DNA from: Myxococcales bacterium
GTDB lineage: Bacteria; Myxococcota; B64-G9
NCBI GenBank assembly: GCA_012798435.1
Contig: JAAZNF010000074.1
Span: forward strand, 1 to 64,000
Reading direction: 5' to 3'
Length of the DNA stretch: 64,000 nucleotides
The notes under the pieces were generated by a model, which was not told the DNA's origin, did not search any database, and saw nothing but the letters and a program-made list of their open reading frames with translations. This document shows positions 16,983-25,715 of this stretch, in pieces. The translations under genes were made by a program, and so were the position numbers. Position 1 is the first letter of the stretch. Each line of letters starts with the position of its first letter.

Positions 16983-17527
16983 CGGCATGCTCCTTGGCGC
17001 CGTGCCCGCTTTTGGCGTGACAGCCACATGCTGAGGTACGACTCGCGAAGGAAGCCGGAGAGGGAGAGCTTCCGCGCCAGCGCCAGCAGCCGCCGCTGTG
17101 CTGCGGTCCGGTCGGTTCCGATGATCTCAAGCTCCACGAAGGAGCCGAGGCCCTCGACCTGGTCCAGGCACACGGTGATGCCCGAGAGCGTGTAGGTTTC
17201 GCGCCGCTTGCGCACCCGGCCGAACACCCGAAACCCGAGTTTCTGCAAGATGTTACTCATGAGGCGAGCCGAGCCGACGGTGACTTGAACCTCGGGACGG
17301 GTCTTGGCGATCCCGGGCTGGCGCGGCCCCTTGTAGGTGACGAAAGACTCCTGACCCGCGCTGCGCACCCGCAGCGCCTCACCGGTCAAGCCGAAGTCGC
17401 GGCCGGGGTGGCGGTAGTAGACATCCCGCTCGATTTGCTTGCCAACCCGGACCCCGCCGAGCCGTGCCACCTGGCGCCGGATGTCCGAGAGCGACCGGAC
17501 GCGCGATTTGAGCTCGACCTCGAGCAT
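16901..17527 (-). CDS. CYTH-domain protein (class IV adenylate cyclase / triphosphatase type)
   Basis: The 208-residue protein begins MLEVELK, supplying the ExExK motif that defines CYTH enzymes. Further basic and acidic tunnel residues follow (YKGPR, VRKRRETY, EGLGSFVELEI). Members are adenylate cyclases (CyaB/class IV) or inorganic/thiamine triphosphatases acting on triphosphates with metal ions. The type cannot be decided here. The conserved fold should end near LSMWL, about residue 170. The final 35 or so residues are encoded antisense to the receiver domain of the neighbouring kinase gene and look like an unconstrained tail. It is divergent from the tyrosine phenol-lyase gene. Confidence 0.85.
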   Translation of the reverse strand: MLEVELKSRVRSLSDIRRQVARLGGVRVGKQIERDVYYRHPGRDFGLTGEALRVRSAGQESFVTYKGPRQPGIAKTRPEVQVTVGSARLMSNILQKLGFRVFGRVRKRRETYTLSGITVCLDQVEGLGSFVELEIIGTDRTAAQRRLLALARKLSLSGFLRESYLSMWLSRQKRARRQGACRQPGLDAGAASCDGARRAISFSRSANE

Positions 17528-17698
17528 CGGATCCTCCGTGGGGGGTGCGGGGGAGGATATTTCACGGGTTGGAGGTTCCGCAAGCCAAAACCGGCCCATC
17601 GGGGCCGATCTTGGCGCTTGACAACGGACGGCCGGAGGGGTTTGTTCTTTGCCGGCCGCGGGCGCGATGCCCCGCCGGGAGGGGTAGAGGAGATACCA

Positions 17699-20485
17699 AT
17701 GAGTCCCACCGTCGCCGAACCGTTCCGAAACAAGGTCATCGAGCGCATTCCGGTGGTGTCCTACCAGCGCCGTCGCGAGGCCCTCATCGAAGCCGGGCAC
17801 AACCCCTGGCTGATCCGGGCGGTGGACGTGCCGATCGACTTTCTCTCCGACAGCGGCGGGGCGGCCCAGAGCGATCGCCAGTGGGCCGGGCTGATGGTGG
17901 GCGACGAGGCCTACGCCGGCAGCCGCAATTTCTACCAGCTGGAGAAGAACTGTCAGGAGGTCTTCGGGCACCGTTGGATGGTTCCCACCCACCTGGGGCG
18001 CGGCGCCGAGCACCTGGTCAGCCGCACCCTGATCCCCGACCCGGGCCGGCCCGCCCGGGTGCTGGCCCAGAACCCCGCGCCCACCGCCCGGGTGCACTGG
18101 CATCGCCGGGGCGCCTCAGTGGTGGAGATCGGCGTGGCGGCGGCGAACGACCCGGCCTCGAGCGAGGTGTTCCGCGCCGACGTGGATTTGGACAAGCTCA
18201 AGCGGGCCCTGGCGGACCGCTCGACCCCGGTGGCCTTCGTGGCCCTGGCCTGCTGCCCGGAGTTCATCGGCGCCGCCCCGGCGCGGCTCTCGAACCTGAA
18301 AGAAGCGGCGCGGCTGGCTCGGGAGGCCGGCGTGCCGGTGGTGTTGGACGCCTCGCGCATCGCCATGAACGCCCTGTTCGTCCAGCGGCACGAGCCGGGC
18401 CAGGAGAAACGCTCGCTGCGCGAGATCATCCGGGAGCTGGCCGCCTGCGGCGACACCCTGGTGGTGAGCGCCAAGGAGGCGTGTCTGGCCAACTGCGGCG
18501 GGTTCGTGTGCACCCAAAAGGAAGAGGTGTACCAGGGGGTACGCTCGCTGGTCGTGGTCTACGAGGGCCTGCACACCTACGGCGGCATGGCCGGCCGCGA
18601 CATGGAGGCGGTGGCCACGGGGCTTCTGGAGATGTGCCAGCCGGAGTTCATCGGTTGGCACCAGTACCAGCTCGAGCAGCTTGCCCGGGCCCTGGAGGGC
18701 GCCGGGCTGCCGGTGGTGAAACCGGTGGGTGGAGCCGGGGTGTACCTGGACGCGCGGCGCTTCGCTCCCCACCTGCCGCCCGAGCAGCACCCGGCGCTGG
18801 CCGTGGCCTGCGCCATCTTCCTGGGGGCCGGGGTGCGCTGCGGCGAGCGGGGCCTGGCCTCGCGGCCGCGGCTGGAGGCGACGGCGAACGGCGCGGGCAT
18901 GGAGCTGGTGGCGTTGTGCCCGCCCATGCGGGTGTACTCGCTGGCTCACCTGCAATATGCCGCCAAGGCCATCGCCGCGGTGTACGCCAGGCGAGACTCG
19001 ATACACGGGCTGCGCCTGCGCCAGGCGGCCGGCGCCCTGTCTGGGTACGGCGCGCTCTTCGACCCGGTGGAGGCGGACACGGTGCTGCCCGTGCCCCCGC
19101 CCGATCCGCAGGCCCAGCCGCTGGAGTACGAACCCTACCGGACCAAGACCATCGAGGTGCTGCGCACCACCGACCGGGAGTACCGCGAGCGGGCCGCAGT
19201 CGAGGCGGGCTTCAACACCTTCCTGCTGCGTTCCGAGGACTGCTACATCGACCTGCTCACCGACTCCGGCACCTCGGCCATGAGCGACGACCAGTGGGCC
19301 GCGGCCATGGTGGGCGACGAGTCCGCGGCGGGTTCCTGGGACTTCTACCAGCTCGAGGAGGCCCAGCGCGAGGTGCTGGGCTTCGCCCACATGGTGCCAG
19401 TGCACCAGGGCCGCGCCGGCGAGCACCTGATCTCCCAGGCCATGATCAAGCCGGGAGACACCATCCCCGGCAACATGTACTTCACCACCACGCGCGAGCA
19501 CCAGGAGCTGGCCGGCGGCACCTTCGTGGACGTCATCATCGATCAGGCGCACGACCCCGCCAGCCAATACCCTTGGAAGGGCGACATCGACCTCAACAAG
19601 CTCAAGTCGCTCATCGAGAAGGTGGGCGCCAAGCGCATCCCGTACGTCAAGTACGAGTGCTCGGTGAACATGGCCGGCGGACAGCCGGTGTCGATGGAAA
19701 ACGCCCGCGCGGTCTCCGAGCTGTGCCACGCCCACGGCATCCAGGTCATGTTCGATGCCACCCGCTGCGCCGAGAACGCGTATCTCATCCAGAAGAAGGA
19801 CCCCAAGTACCACAAGGTGCCGGTGGCCCAGATCCTCAAGGAGCTCATGTCCTACGGCGACGGGTGCACCATCAGCGCCAAGAAGGACCTCCTGGTGAAC
19901 ATCGGCTCGTTCTGCGCCACCAACCACCGCTGGGTGTACGAGCGAGTACGAGAGATGTGCCCCATCTTCGAGGGGCCACTCACCTCGGGCGGCATGACCG
20001 GCCGCGACATGGCCTGCCTGGCCGCCGGGATCTACGAGATGGTCGATGACACCTACATCCGCTCCCGCGTCGAGGCCACCCAATACCTGGGCAAGCTGCT
20101 GCTCGACGCCGGGATCCCCATCGTGGAGCCCCCCGGAACCCATGCCATCTTCCTGGACGCCAGGCGGTTCCTCCCGCACATCGAGCAAGATCAGTACCCC
20201 GCCCAGGTGCTGGCGGCGGAGCTGTTCATCGAGGGCGGCATCCGGGCCATGGAACGCGGCAACGTCTCGGCCGGCCGGGACAAGAAGACCGGACAGAACA
20301 AGCGCCCCAAGCTGGAGCTGGTGCGCCTCACCATCCCACGCCGGGTCTACTCCCGCAGCCAGTTCGAGCTGTGTGCCGAGGCGGTCATCCGGGTGTGGAA
20401 GCGGCGCGAGTCCATTCGCGGACTCAAGATGGTCTTCGAGGCGCCGCAGCTTCGCTTCTTCACCGCGCGGTTCGAGCGCCTATGA
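17699..20485 (+). CDS. tpl: Fused double tyrosine phenol-lyase (two tryptophanase/TPL domains in one chain)
   Basis: This 928-residue protein holds two complete beta-eliminating lyase domains, about residues 1-460 and 475-928, joined by a Pro-rich linker. Family enzymes (about 456 residues) are PLP tetramers that split tyrosine to phenol, pyruvate and ammonia. The second domain keeps the PLP lysine (Lys729 in SAKKD), FTTT, DATR, Arg876 (Arg404 of the Citrobacter enzyme), and the tyrosine-specific Arg853 (Arg381) and Phe920 (Phe448). It has Ala543 and Ser763 where the enzyme has Tyr71 and Tyr291. The first domain has Tyr72 and Tyr294 at those positions, but Glu260 replaces the PLP lysine, and the FTTT loop, Arg404 and Phe448 equivalents are lost. 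The start follows AGAGGAG; no permease or regulator is adjacent. Confidence 0.93.
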   Translation: MSPTVAEPFRNKVIERIPVVSYQRRREALIEAGHNPWLIRAVDVPIDFLSDSGGAAQSDRQWAGLMVGDEAYAGSRNFYQLEKNCQEVFGHRWMVPTHLGRGAEHLVSRTLIPDPGRPARVLAQNPAPTARVHWHRRGASVVEIGVAAANDPASSEVFRADVDLDKLKRALADRSTPVAFVALACCPEFIGAAPARLSNLKEAARLAREAGVPVVLDASRIAMNALFVQRHEPGQEKRSLREIIRELAACGDTLVVSAKEACLANCGGFVCTQKEEVYQGVRSLVVVYEGLHTYGGMAGRDMEAVATGLLEMCQPEFIGWHQYQLEQLARALEGAGLPVVKPVGGAGVYLDARRFAPHLPPEQHPALAVACAIFLGAGVRCGERGLASRPRLEATANGAGMELVALCPPMRVYSLAHLQYAAKAIAAVYARRDSIHGLRLRQAAGALSGYGALFDPVEADTVLPVPPPDPQAQPLEYEPYRTKTIEVLRTTDREYRERAAVEAGFNTFLLRSEDCYIDLLTDSGTSAMSDDQWAAAMVGDESAAGSWDFYQLEEAQREVLGFAHMVPVHQGRAGEHLISQAMIKPGDTIPGNMYFTTTREHQELAGGTFVDVIIDQAHDPASQYPWKGDIDLNKLKSLIEKVGAKRIPYVKYECSVNMAGGQPVSMENARAVSELCHAHGIQVMFDATRCAENAYLIQKKDPKYHKVPVAQILKELMSYGDGCTISAKKDLLVNIGSFCATNHRWVYERVREMCPIFEGPLTSGGMTGRDMACLAAGIYEMVDDTYIRSRVEATQYLGKLLLDAGIPIVEPPGTHAIFLDARRFLPHIEQDQYPAQVLAAELFIEGGIRAMERGNVSAGRDKKTGQNKRPKLELVRLTIPRRVYSRSQFELCAEAVIRVWKRRESIRGLKMVFEAPQLRFFTARFERL

Positions 20486-20555
20486 CCCGGAGAGGGGTGG
20501 GGAAGCGGCCACGAACCCGGGAAGAATAAAGGGGGGGGTGAAAGGAGGAAAACCC

Positions 20556-20645
20556 TTGTCCCGGGCCCGTGGCCGCGGAGTCGCCCGATACCGTTGTTCC
20601 GGTTTCGGGCTCGGTCCGGCGGAACAACGCGTGGCTTCCCGGTAA
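20556..20645 (+). CDS. Possible 29-codon small ORF with strong ribosome-binding site
   Basis: A TTG at 20556 lies 7 nt after a perfect AAAGGAGG and opens a 29-codon frame rich in arginine that ends at TAA 20645. The frame contains the inverted repeat at 20592-20629. It could be a leader peptide ahead of the PP2C gene, or chance. Nothing else supports translation, so confidence is low. Confidence 0.2.
   Translation: MSRARGRGVARYRCSGFGLGPAEQRVASR
20592..20629. repeat. Perfect 10-bp inverted repeat (hairpin)
   Basis: CGTTGTTCCG (20592-20601) and its exact complement CGGAACAACG (20620-20629) flank an 18-nt GC-rich loop. No T-run follows, so it is not a standard intrinsic terminator. It lies between the tpl stop and the PP2C promoter and could be an RNA hairpin or a protein-binding site. 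Confidence 0.4.
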
Positions 20646-20682
20646 AATTCCCGAACCTGAATTTTTCTTGTATCCAAGGGGG

Positions 20683-20711
20683 TTGACAGGAATTCGGGGG
20701 GAGCGTAGGGA
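20683..20711 (+). promoter_or_regulatory. Candidate promoter of the PP2C gene
   Basis: A perfect TTGACA at 20683-20688 is followed after 17 bp by TAGGGA (20706-20711), a weak -10. The ATG of the phosphatase gene lies 22 bp further on. Confidence 0.4.
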
Positions 20712-20732
20712 TCTGCTGGCCGGGAGTGCGCG

Positions 20733-21491
20733 ATGAAGCTCGCCGTAGCCTCCAAGACCGATGTTGGCAAGAAACGCAAGCACAACGAGGACGCGCTGCT
20801 CGTCAAAACCGAACTCGGCCTGTTCGGGGTGGCCGATGGCATGGGCGGGCACGCCGCGGGCGAGGTGGCCAGCAACGAGGCCCTGCAGGCGCTCTATGAC
20901 ACCATCCTGGCCAACCAGAAGACGCTCGACCAGTTCGTCGGCGATGCCTCGGTGGAGCAGGCCGACGAGGTGCGGCGCATGCTGGAGTTCTCGGTGCGCA
21001 ACGCCACCTATCAGGTGTTCGGCCTCAGCGAGGTGGATCCCGACCGCCGCGGCATGGGCACCACCCTCACCCTGCTCCTGCTGCGGCCCGGGGTGGCCTT
21101 CATCGCCCACGTGGGAGACAGCCGCCTGTACGTACTGCGCCAGGGGGTGGTCAAGGTGGCCACCACCGACCACACCTTCGTGAACGCCCTGGTGCAGCAG
21201 GGCCGTCTCACTCCCGAGCAAGCGGCCAACTCCAAGTTCTCCAACGTGCTGCTGCGCGCGGTCGGCTCCAAGGACTACGTCGAGGTGGAGACCCGCATGG
21301 TCCGCCACCAGCCGGGCGACGTGTTCGTGCTGTGCACCGATGGGTTGCACGGCTATCTGAAAAAGGGCGAGCTGGCCTCGCTGGTGGAGCCGGCCGATCT
21401 CGAGGGGAGCGCGCAGCGGCTCATCGACCTCGCCAACGGGCGCGGGGGCAAGGATAACATCACTGCGGTGCTGGTCCGGGTGGACGAGTAG
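20733..21491 (+). CDS. PP2C-type serine/threonine protein phosphatase
   Basis: The 252-residue cytoplasmic metal-dependent phosphatase is of the Stp1/PrpC type. Metal-binding motifs are in order: KRKHNEDALL (Asp at about residue 20), GVADGMGGHAAGE, MGTTLTLLL, HVGDSRLYVLR, LLRAVG, LCTDGLHGYL and GGKDNITAVLV. All aspartates that bind the two metals are present. It probably reverses phosphorylation by Hanks-type kinases, one of which is encoded at 52-54 kb. GGGAG precedes the ATG. The gene converges on ilvE with a 9-bp gap. Confidence 0.96.
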   Translation: MKLAVASKTDVGKKRKHNEDALLVKTELGLFGVADGMGGHAAGEVASNEALQALYDTILANQKTLDQFVGDASVEQADEVRRMLEFSVRNATYQVFGLSEVDPDRRGMGTTLTLLLLRPGVAFIAHVGDSRLYVLRQGVVKVATTDHTFVNALVQQGRLTPEQAANSKFSNVLLRAVGSKDYVEVETRMVRHQPGDVFVLCTDGLHGYLKKGELASLVEPADLEGSAQRLIDLANGRGGKDNITAVLVRVDE

Positions 21492-21500
21492 GGGCCGGGT

Positions 21501-22574
21501 TCAGCCGATGCGCTCGACCCAGCCGAAGGGATCGGGCTTCTTGCCGTACTGGATGTCCAGCAAGAAGTCGTATAGCCGCTTCGACAACGGCCCGGTCTTG
21601 CCGTCGGCTACGGTGTAGTTCTGGCCCTGGTAATGGATGGTCGCCACCGGCGAGATGATGGCCGCGGTGCCGGTGCCGAAGACCTCCTTGAGCGCTCCGC
21701 TCTTCTGGGCGGAGATGACCTCCTCGATGCTGAACTTGCGCTCCACCACCGGCACGCCCCACTTGCGCAGGATCTGGATGACCGAGTCGCGAGTAATGCC
21801 GGGCAGGATGGAGCCATCCAGGGGACTGGTGGCCACCTCATCGTCGAACATGAAGAAGATGTTCATGGTGCCGACTTCTTCGATGTACTTGCGGTGGATG
21901 GCGTCGAGCCACAGCACCTGGGAGAAGCCCTTCTGCTTGGCCTCCTTCTGGGCCAGCAGGCTCGCCGCGTAGTTGCCGCCGGTCTTGGCCTCGCCGATGC
22001 CCCCGCGCACCGCGCGCACGTAGCGGTCCGACACCCAGATGCTGACCGGGTTGAAACCCTCGGGGTAGTAGGCGCCCACCGGGCCGACCAGGATGTAAAA
22101 GATGAAATTCTCGGCCGGCTTCACCCCCAGGAAGGGGTCGACGCCGATGATGTTGGGCCGGATGTACAGGGCGCAGCCGGGGCTGTGCGGGATCCAGTCT
22201 CGGTCAAGGAGCACGAGTTTTTTCAGCGCGTCGCTCACGAAGTCGAGGTCGATCTCCGGCATGACCAGACGGCGGCAGGAGGCGTTCATACGGCGCAGGT
22301 TTTCGCGGTGGCGGAAGAGGAAGATGCCGTCTTTGGCGCCCCGGTAGGCCTTGAGCCCCTCGAAGGCCTCCTGTCCGTAGTGCAGCACGGTGCAGGCCGG
22401 GTCGAGCGTGAGAGGGTGGTAGGGTTCGATGCGGGCGTTGTGCCAGCCCTTGTCCGTGGAGTACTCCATCTGGAACATGTGGTCGGAGAACACCCGTCCG
22501 AAGCCCAGCTTGGAGTCGTCCTTGGGAATGGGTTTCTTCTGGGACGGATCCACGGGAAGAACTCGAAGCTCCAT
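21501..22574 (-). CDS. ilvE: Branched-chain amino acid aminotransferase
   Basis: This 357-residue fold-type IV PLP enzyme interconverts Leu/Ile/Val and their 2-oxo acids. It resembles the longer BCAT-II subtype. Features are YGQEAFEGLKAYR, the arginine in LYIRPNIIG, the PLP lysine in EAKTGGNYAAS, EVGTMNIFFM and GTGTAAIISP near the C-terminus. The ATG at 22574 follows AAGGA; an upstream in-frame extension has no conserved residues. It is monocistronic, with no ilv or leu genes beside it. Confidence 0.96.
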   Translation of the reverse strand: MELRVLPVDPSQKKPIPKDDSKLGFGRVFSDHMFQMEYSTDKGWHNARIEPYHPLTLDPACTVLHYGQEAFEGLKAYRGAKDGIFLFRHRENLRRMNASCRRLVMPEIDLDFVSDALKKLVLLDRDWIPHSPGCALYIRPNIIGVDPFLGVKPAENFIFYILVGPVGAYYPEGFNPVSIWVSDRYVRAVRGGIGEAKTGGNYAASLLAQKEAKQKGFSQVLWLDAIHRKYIEEVGTMNIFFMFDDEVATSPLDGSILPGITRDSVIQILRKWGVPVVERKFSIEEVISAQKSGALKEVFGTGTAAIISPVATIHYQGQNYTVADGKTGPLSKRLYDFLLDIQYGKKPDPFGWVERIG

Positions 22575-22632
22575 ACCAGTGTCCTTTCCGGTTGAGGGTC
22601 CGATCCCCCTATAATCCCGACCTCGGAGCGGA

Positions 22633-25536
22633 TCAATAGTTTTGTGGCCGACGTTGCAGCGCAAGTTCGCTGTGCAGGCCCTCGGGGGTGAACTCCATGG
22701 TGGCCCGCAGGGAGCGCAGCTCGCCGAGCAGGCGCGCAAGGTCCGAGTCGGCCGGGATCGGGTCGGGCCAGCGAAGCTCCCAGCGCGTACCGGTCTGGGA
22801 ACCGGTCACCTCGTTGCGGGTGCGTTCGTAGCGGTAGCTGTTGCCCAGGGCGCTCTTGATGGAGTATCCCAGCACCGCCTCCGGCGACAGCAGCGCGCCT
22901 GGCCCGAGCCCGACGATGCGGGCCACCACGCCCAGCGTCTCGAGGTGCTCGAGCTCGGTGCGGCGCGCACGTTCGGCGAGCTTTCGCTGGAGGTAGGCCT
23001 GGGCGTATTTCTTTCCATCGACGTCCAGGCGGAACGCCAGGTGGCCCTGCCGCGCCGCGCCGAAGCGCTCGCTGGCGGGTTTTCCAGCGGGGGAAAGCGT
23101 GTGGTCCACCACGCGCTGGAGGGCCTCGAACGAGGTGCTGAGGTAGAACATCTTTCCCACCACCCCGTAGTAGATGGCCGCGTCGTGGAACTCCGGATCG
23201 GTGGCCGCTCCCTGGGGCCCGGGCCGGATGCGGGTGAAGGCGAAGTCCCGGTATTTCTCGGTGGGCTCAAACACCACCAGGTTGGGGGCGCTGGTGTCGA
23301 CCAGCGACTTCAGCGCCACCAGGAAGGCGGTGAGCCCCAACGGGTTCTTGACCTCGATGGCGGCCACCATGGGGATGTGGAAGAACCGGGCGGCCCGCTC
23401 GGGCTCTCCCTTGCGGTCCAGCGCCGGGTGGTCCTCGATCCAGAACTCCACCCGCTCGCCGATCCACTCCACCGTGGCGCGGTTGCGATCGGGCAGCAGG
23501 TTGACGGCGAAGCTCTGCAAGCGCCGGTAGTCCTCGCTCTGGGGGTTGAGGTGGCCGGCCAGGTGCGCCACCACGCCCTCGCCGCGGGAGAGCGGCTCGA
23601 GCTCGACCGCGGCGCCGCCGAAGAACTCCCTGGCCTGGTTGTACTCGCTGTGATCCAGGAGCGGCAGGATGGTTACCGACAGCGCCATTCGCTCGCGGGC
23701 GGTGATGCGGATGCCGATCGGGTCGAAGTACTGGCGCCAGTAGTCCTGGTAGTTGCGGCGGAAGATCTCATACTCGCTCTTCTCCTGCTTGGTGACCTTG
23801 TCGATGACGATCTCGCTGCTCGGCACCATGTCGCCGGGCCGGCCGTAGCGTTCGCTGCGGGCGGTGAAGGTCGCGGGGTCCCAACTCAGTCGGTCACCCG
23901 GCTCGAGCGTCAGGTCGGCGCGGTCGATGACCCCGGCCTTCAGCATCTGCTCCAGGGTGGGGACCTTGGCCCCCGGTCGCTCGAAGAGGTAGAGCAGAGC
24001 GGCGTTTTTCACCATCTCCAGGGTGGTGAGCGTCTCCAGGCGGCGCTTCTCCGCGATGCGCAAGCGCGGCCCGGTGATGGCGCGCAGGAAGGGGTCGCTT
24101 AAAAACAAGAACCCGTCCTCTTCGGGCGCCCCCAGCGTGAAAAGGCTGCGCATGTAAGCGAAGTCGAGCGATGTCTTGAGCGACGGGCGCTTGCCGCGGG
24201 CGGCCTCGATGACGCGGACCAGCGCGGCGCGCGAGTTGGCGTACACGGCGTACTCGCCGAGCTTGGCCCGGTGGCAGCGCACCGCTCCGTCCGCGGTGGT
24301 GTAGGCCTCGATCTCCGTGTCCAGCTCGTGGGTGCGGCTCTCCTTGAGATCGGGTCGCGCGCGGCGGGCCTCGTCCAGGTAGCGGTTGACGGCCGCAAAG
24401 AACAGCGGCTCGGACTTGAGCCGGAACACGATGGCCAGGTCGGTGCCCTCGCGCAGGTACGGGTCGCTGCCGGTCAGCGCCAGGCTCTCGACCACCGACT
24501 CGCCGAGCAGGGTGGAGAGCCACGAGGTCCGAAGGCACAGCTGGCGCTCCAGCTTCTCGCGGGCGCCGAAGTCCCGGCCGCCCAGATCCACCTCGGCCAG
24601 GATCGAGCCGCCCCAGCGGTCGGCGAAGTCCAAGAAGTCCTTCATGGCCTTGATGGTGGTGAAGCGCAGATAGTACTGGTCCGCCGGGATGAGCCCGGCG
24701 ATGGGCTCGATGGCGGGCGTCTTGCCGGCCAGCATCTTCTGCCAGGGGTGCTCGCGGATCTCCACACCCGCAAGGCTCGTGAGCGGCACGCTGCGCGCGC
24801 CGAGATCCGGCTGGGCACCGCGCAGGCGGTCGAGCTGCAGGCTCTCCTGTAGCGCGGTGGCCCCGGTGGTGATCTCGTACAGACCCGGGCGTCCGATGCC
24901 CCGGGGCGCGCGGCTCATGGCGCGGCCCGCAGCGCGGTTGAGCCGGGCGCGGGTCTTCTCGCCGGCGAAGGCGAAGAAACTCATGTCGGCGGGGGCTGGC
25001 GCCAGCGCGAAGAAGTCGGCCTCGGCCAGGCGCCAGGCGTCGAGCAGGTTGCGCCCGGGGCGCGCCCGGGTGAAATCGACCTTGAGCGGCAGGTAGGCGA
25101 AGCGCCCGCCGGCCTGCGGGCAGCGCAATAAAAACTCCTGGGTCCTGCGGGATTTCAGCTTGCCCACGAATAGGACCGGGTTAGGAAGGCTGCTCTGCGC
25201 TTGCCAGCGCTCCGGCGGCGTATTGTCGCCCTCCGCGGAAAACTCGCGAAATACAAGGTAGGCGTTCTCGTCCTGAGGGACGAGTTCCAGAGCGTCCGCC
25301 GGCCAGTACCCGTCCGGGGCCCACTCTTCTGAACTCGGCCGGAAGGCGGAGGCGCCGGGGGGCACGTCCTGCGCAGGCCAGTTCACACGCACGCGGAAAA
25401 GGGTTTCGCCCCCGCGGGTCTCGACGAGCGTCTCCTCGACCACGGCCGAACTCGGCGCCGATTGAGAAAATGCGCTCGCCGGAAGGAGTTGCACCACCAA
25501 CAGGGCAAAGAATGGCGGAAGAAATCGTCGTTCCAT
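22633..25536 (-). CDS. Large exported protein of unknown function
   Basis: The 967-residue protein has a clear signal peptide (about residues 1-27, ending PASAFSQ) and no later membrane helix, so it is periplasmic or secreted. An AAGGAGG lies 7 nt before the chosen ATG. I see no catalytic motif. The composition is mixed alpha/beta with few cysteines. Some stretches (about residues 330-520, with repeated SDPFLRAITGPRLR-like segments) recall conserved exported proteins of the DUF3352 kind, but the resemblance is weak. A 58-bp gap separates it from ilvE downstream of no shared stop, and it is divergent from the Clp-fold protease gene. Confidence 0.75.
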   Translation of the reverse strand: MERRFLPPFFALLVVQLLPASAFSQSAPSSAVVEETLVETRGGETLFRVRVNWPAQDVPPGASAFRPSSEEWAPDGYWPADALELVPQDENAYLVFREFSAEGDNTPPERWQAQSSLPNPVLFVGKLKSRRTQEFLLRCPQAGGRFAYLPLKVDFTRARPGRNLLDAWRLAEADFFALAPAPADMSFFAFAGEKTRARLNRAAGRAMSRAPRGIGRPGLYEITTGATALQESLQLDRLRGAQPDLGARSVPLTSLAGVEIREHPWQKMLAGKTPAIEPIAGLIPADQYYLRFTTIKAMKDFLDFADRWGGSILAEVDLGGRDFGAREKLERQLCLRTSWLSTLLGESVVESLALTGSDPYLREGTDLAIVFRLKSEPLFFAAVNRYLDEARRARPDLKESRTHELDTEIEAYTTADGAVRCHRAKLGEYAVYANSRAALVRVIEAARGKRPSLKTSLDFAYMRSLFTLGAPEEDGFLFLSDPFLRAITGPRLRIAEKRRLETLTTLEMVKNAALLYLFERPGAKVPTLEQMLKAGVIDRADLTLEPGDRLSWDPATFTARSERYGRPGDMVPSSEIVIDKVTKQEKSEYEIFRRNYQDYWRQYFDPIGIRITARERMALSVTILPLLDHSEYNQAREFFGGAAVELEPLSRGEGVVAHLAGHLNPQSEDYRRLQSFAVNLLPDRNRATVEWIGERVEFWIEDHPALDRKGEPERAARFFHIPMVAAIEVKNPLGLTAFLVALKSLVDTSAPNLVVFEPTEKYRDFAFTRIRPGPQGAATDPEFHDAAIYYGVVGKMFYLSTSFEALQRVVDHTLSPAGKPASERFGAARQGHLAFRLDVDGKKYAQAYLQRKLAERARRTELEHLETLGVVARIVGLGPGALLSPEAVLGYSIKSALGNSYRYERTRNEVTGSQTGTRWELRWPDPIPADSDLARLLGELRSLRATMEFTPEGLHSELALQRRPQNY

Positions 25537-25715
25537 GAAACCCTCCTTGGGGCCCGGGGGCCGCAAGTAACGCAATGCAGCAAGAACGATGCCACAAACC
25601 GCGCTCGTGCCTTTACGCATCGTTATATCATCGAGCGATCGGCCCACGAACTATTTTGTTTTTCTCTGGAATTGCGAGATGGTCTGGGTATCATGCGGCT
25701 ATTCTGGGAGGTCCC

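Noticed and set aside
18116-20188. 690-residue minus-strand open frame
   Set aside because: Antisense of the fused tyrosine phenol-lyase gene, whose own frame has conserved motifs throughout.
17699-20485. Two separate genes or an assembly duplication in the phenol-lyase locus
   Set aside because: The frame is continuous, the domains differ at many positions, and there is no internal stop or start signal at the linker, so this is a genuine fusion and not a repeated read.
20486-20732. Intrinsic terminator after the tyrosine phenol-lyase gene
   Set aside because: The hairpin at 20592-20629 has a long loop and no T-run, so it does not meet the usual criteria.
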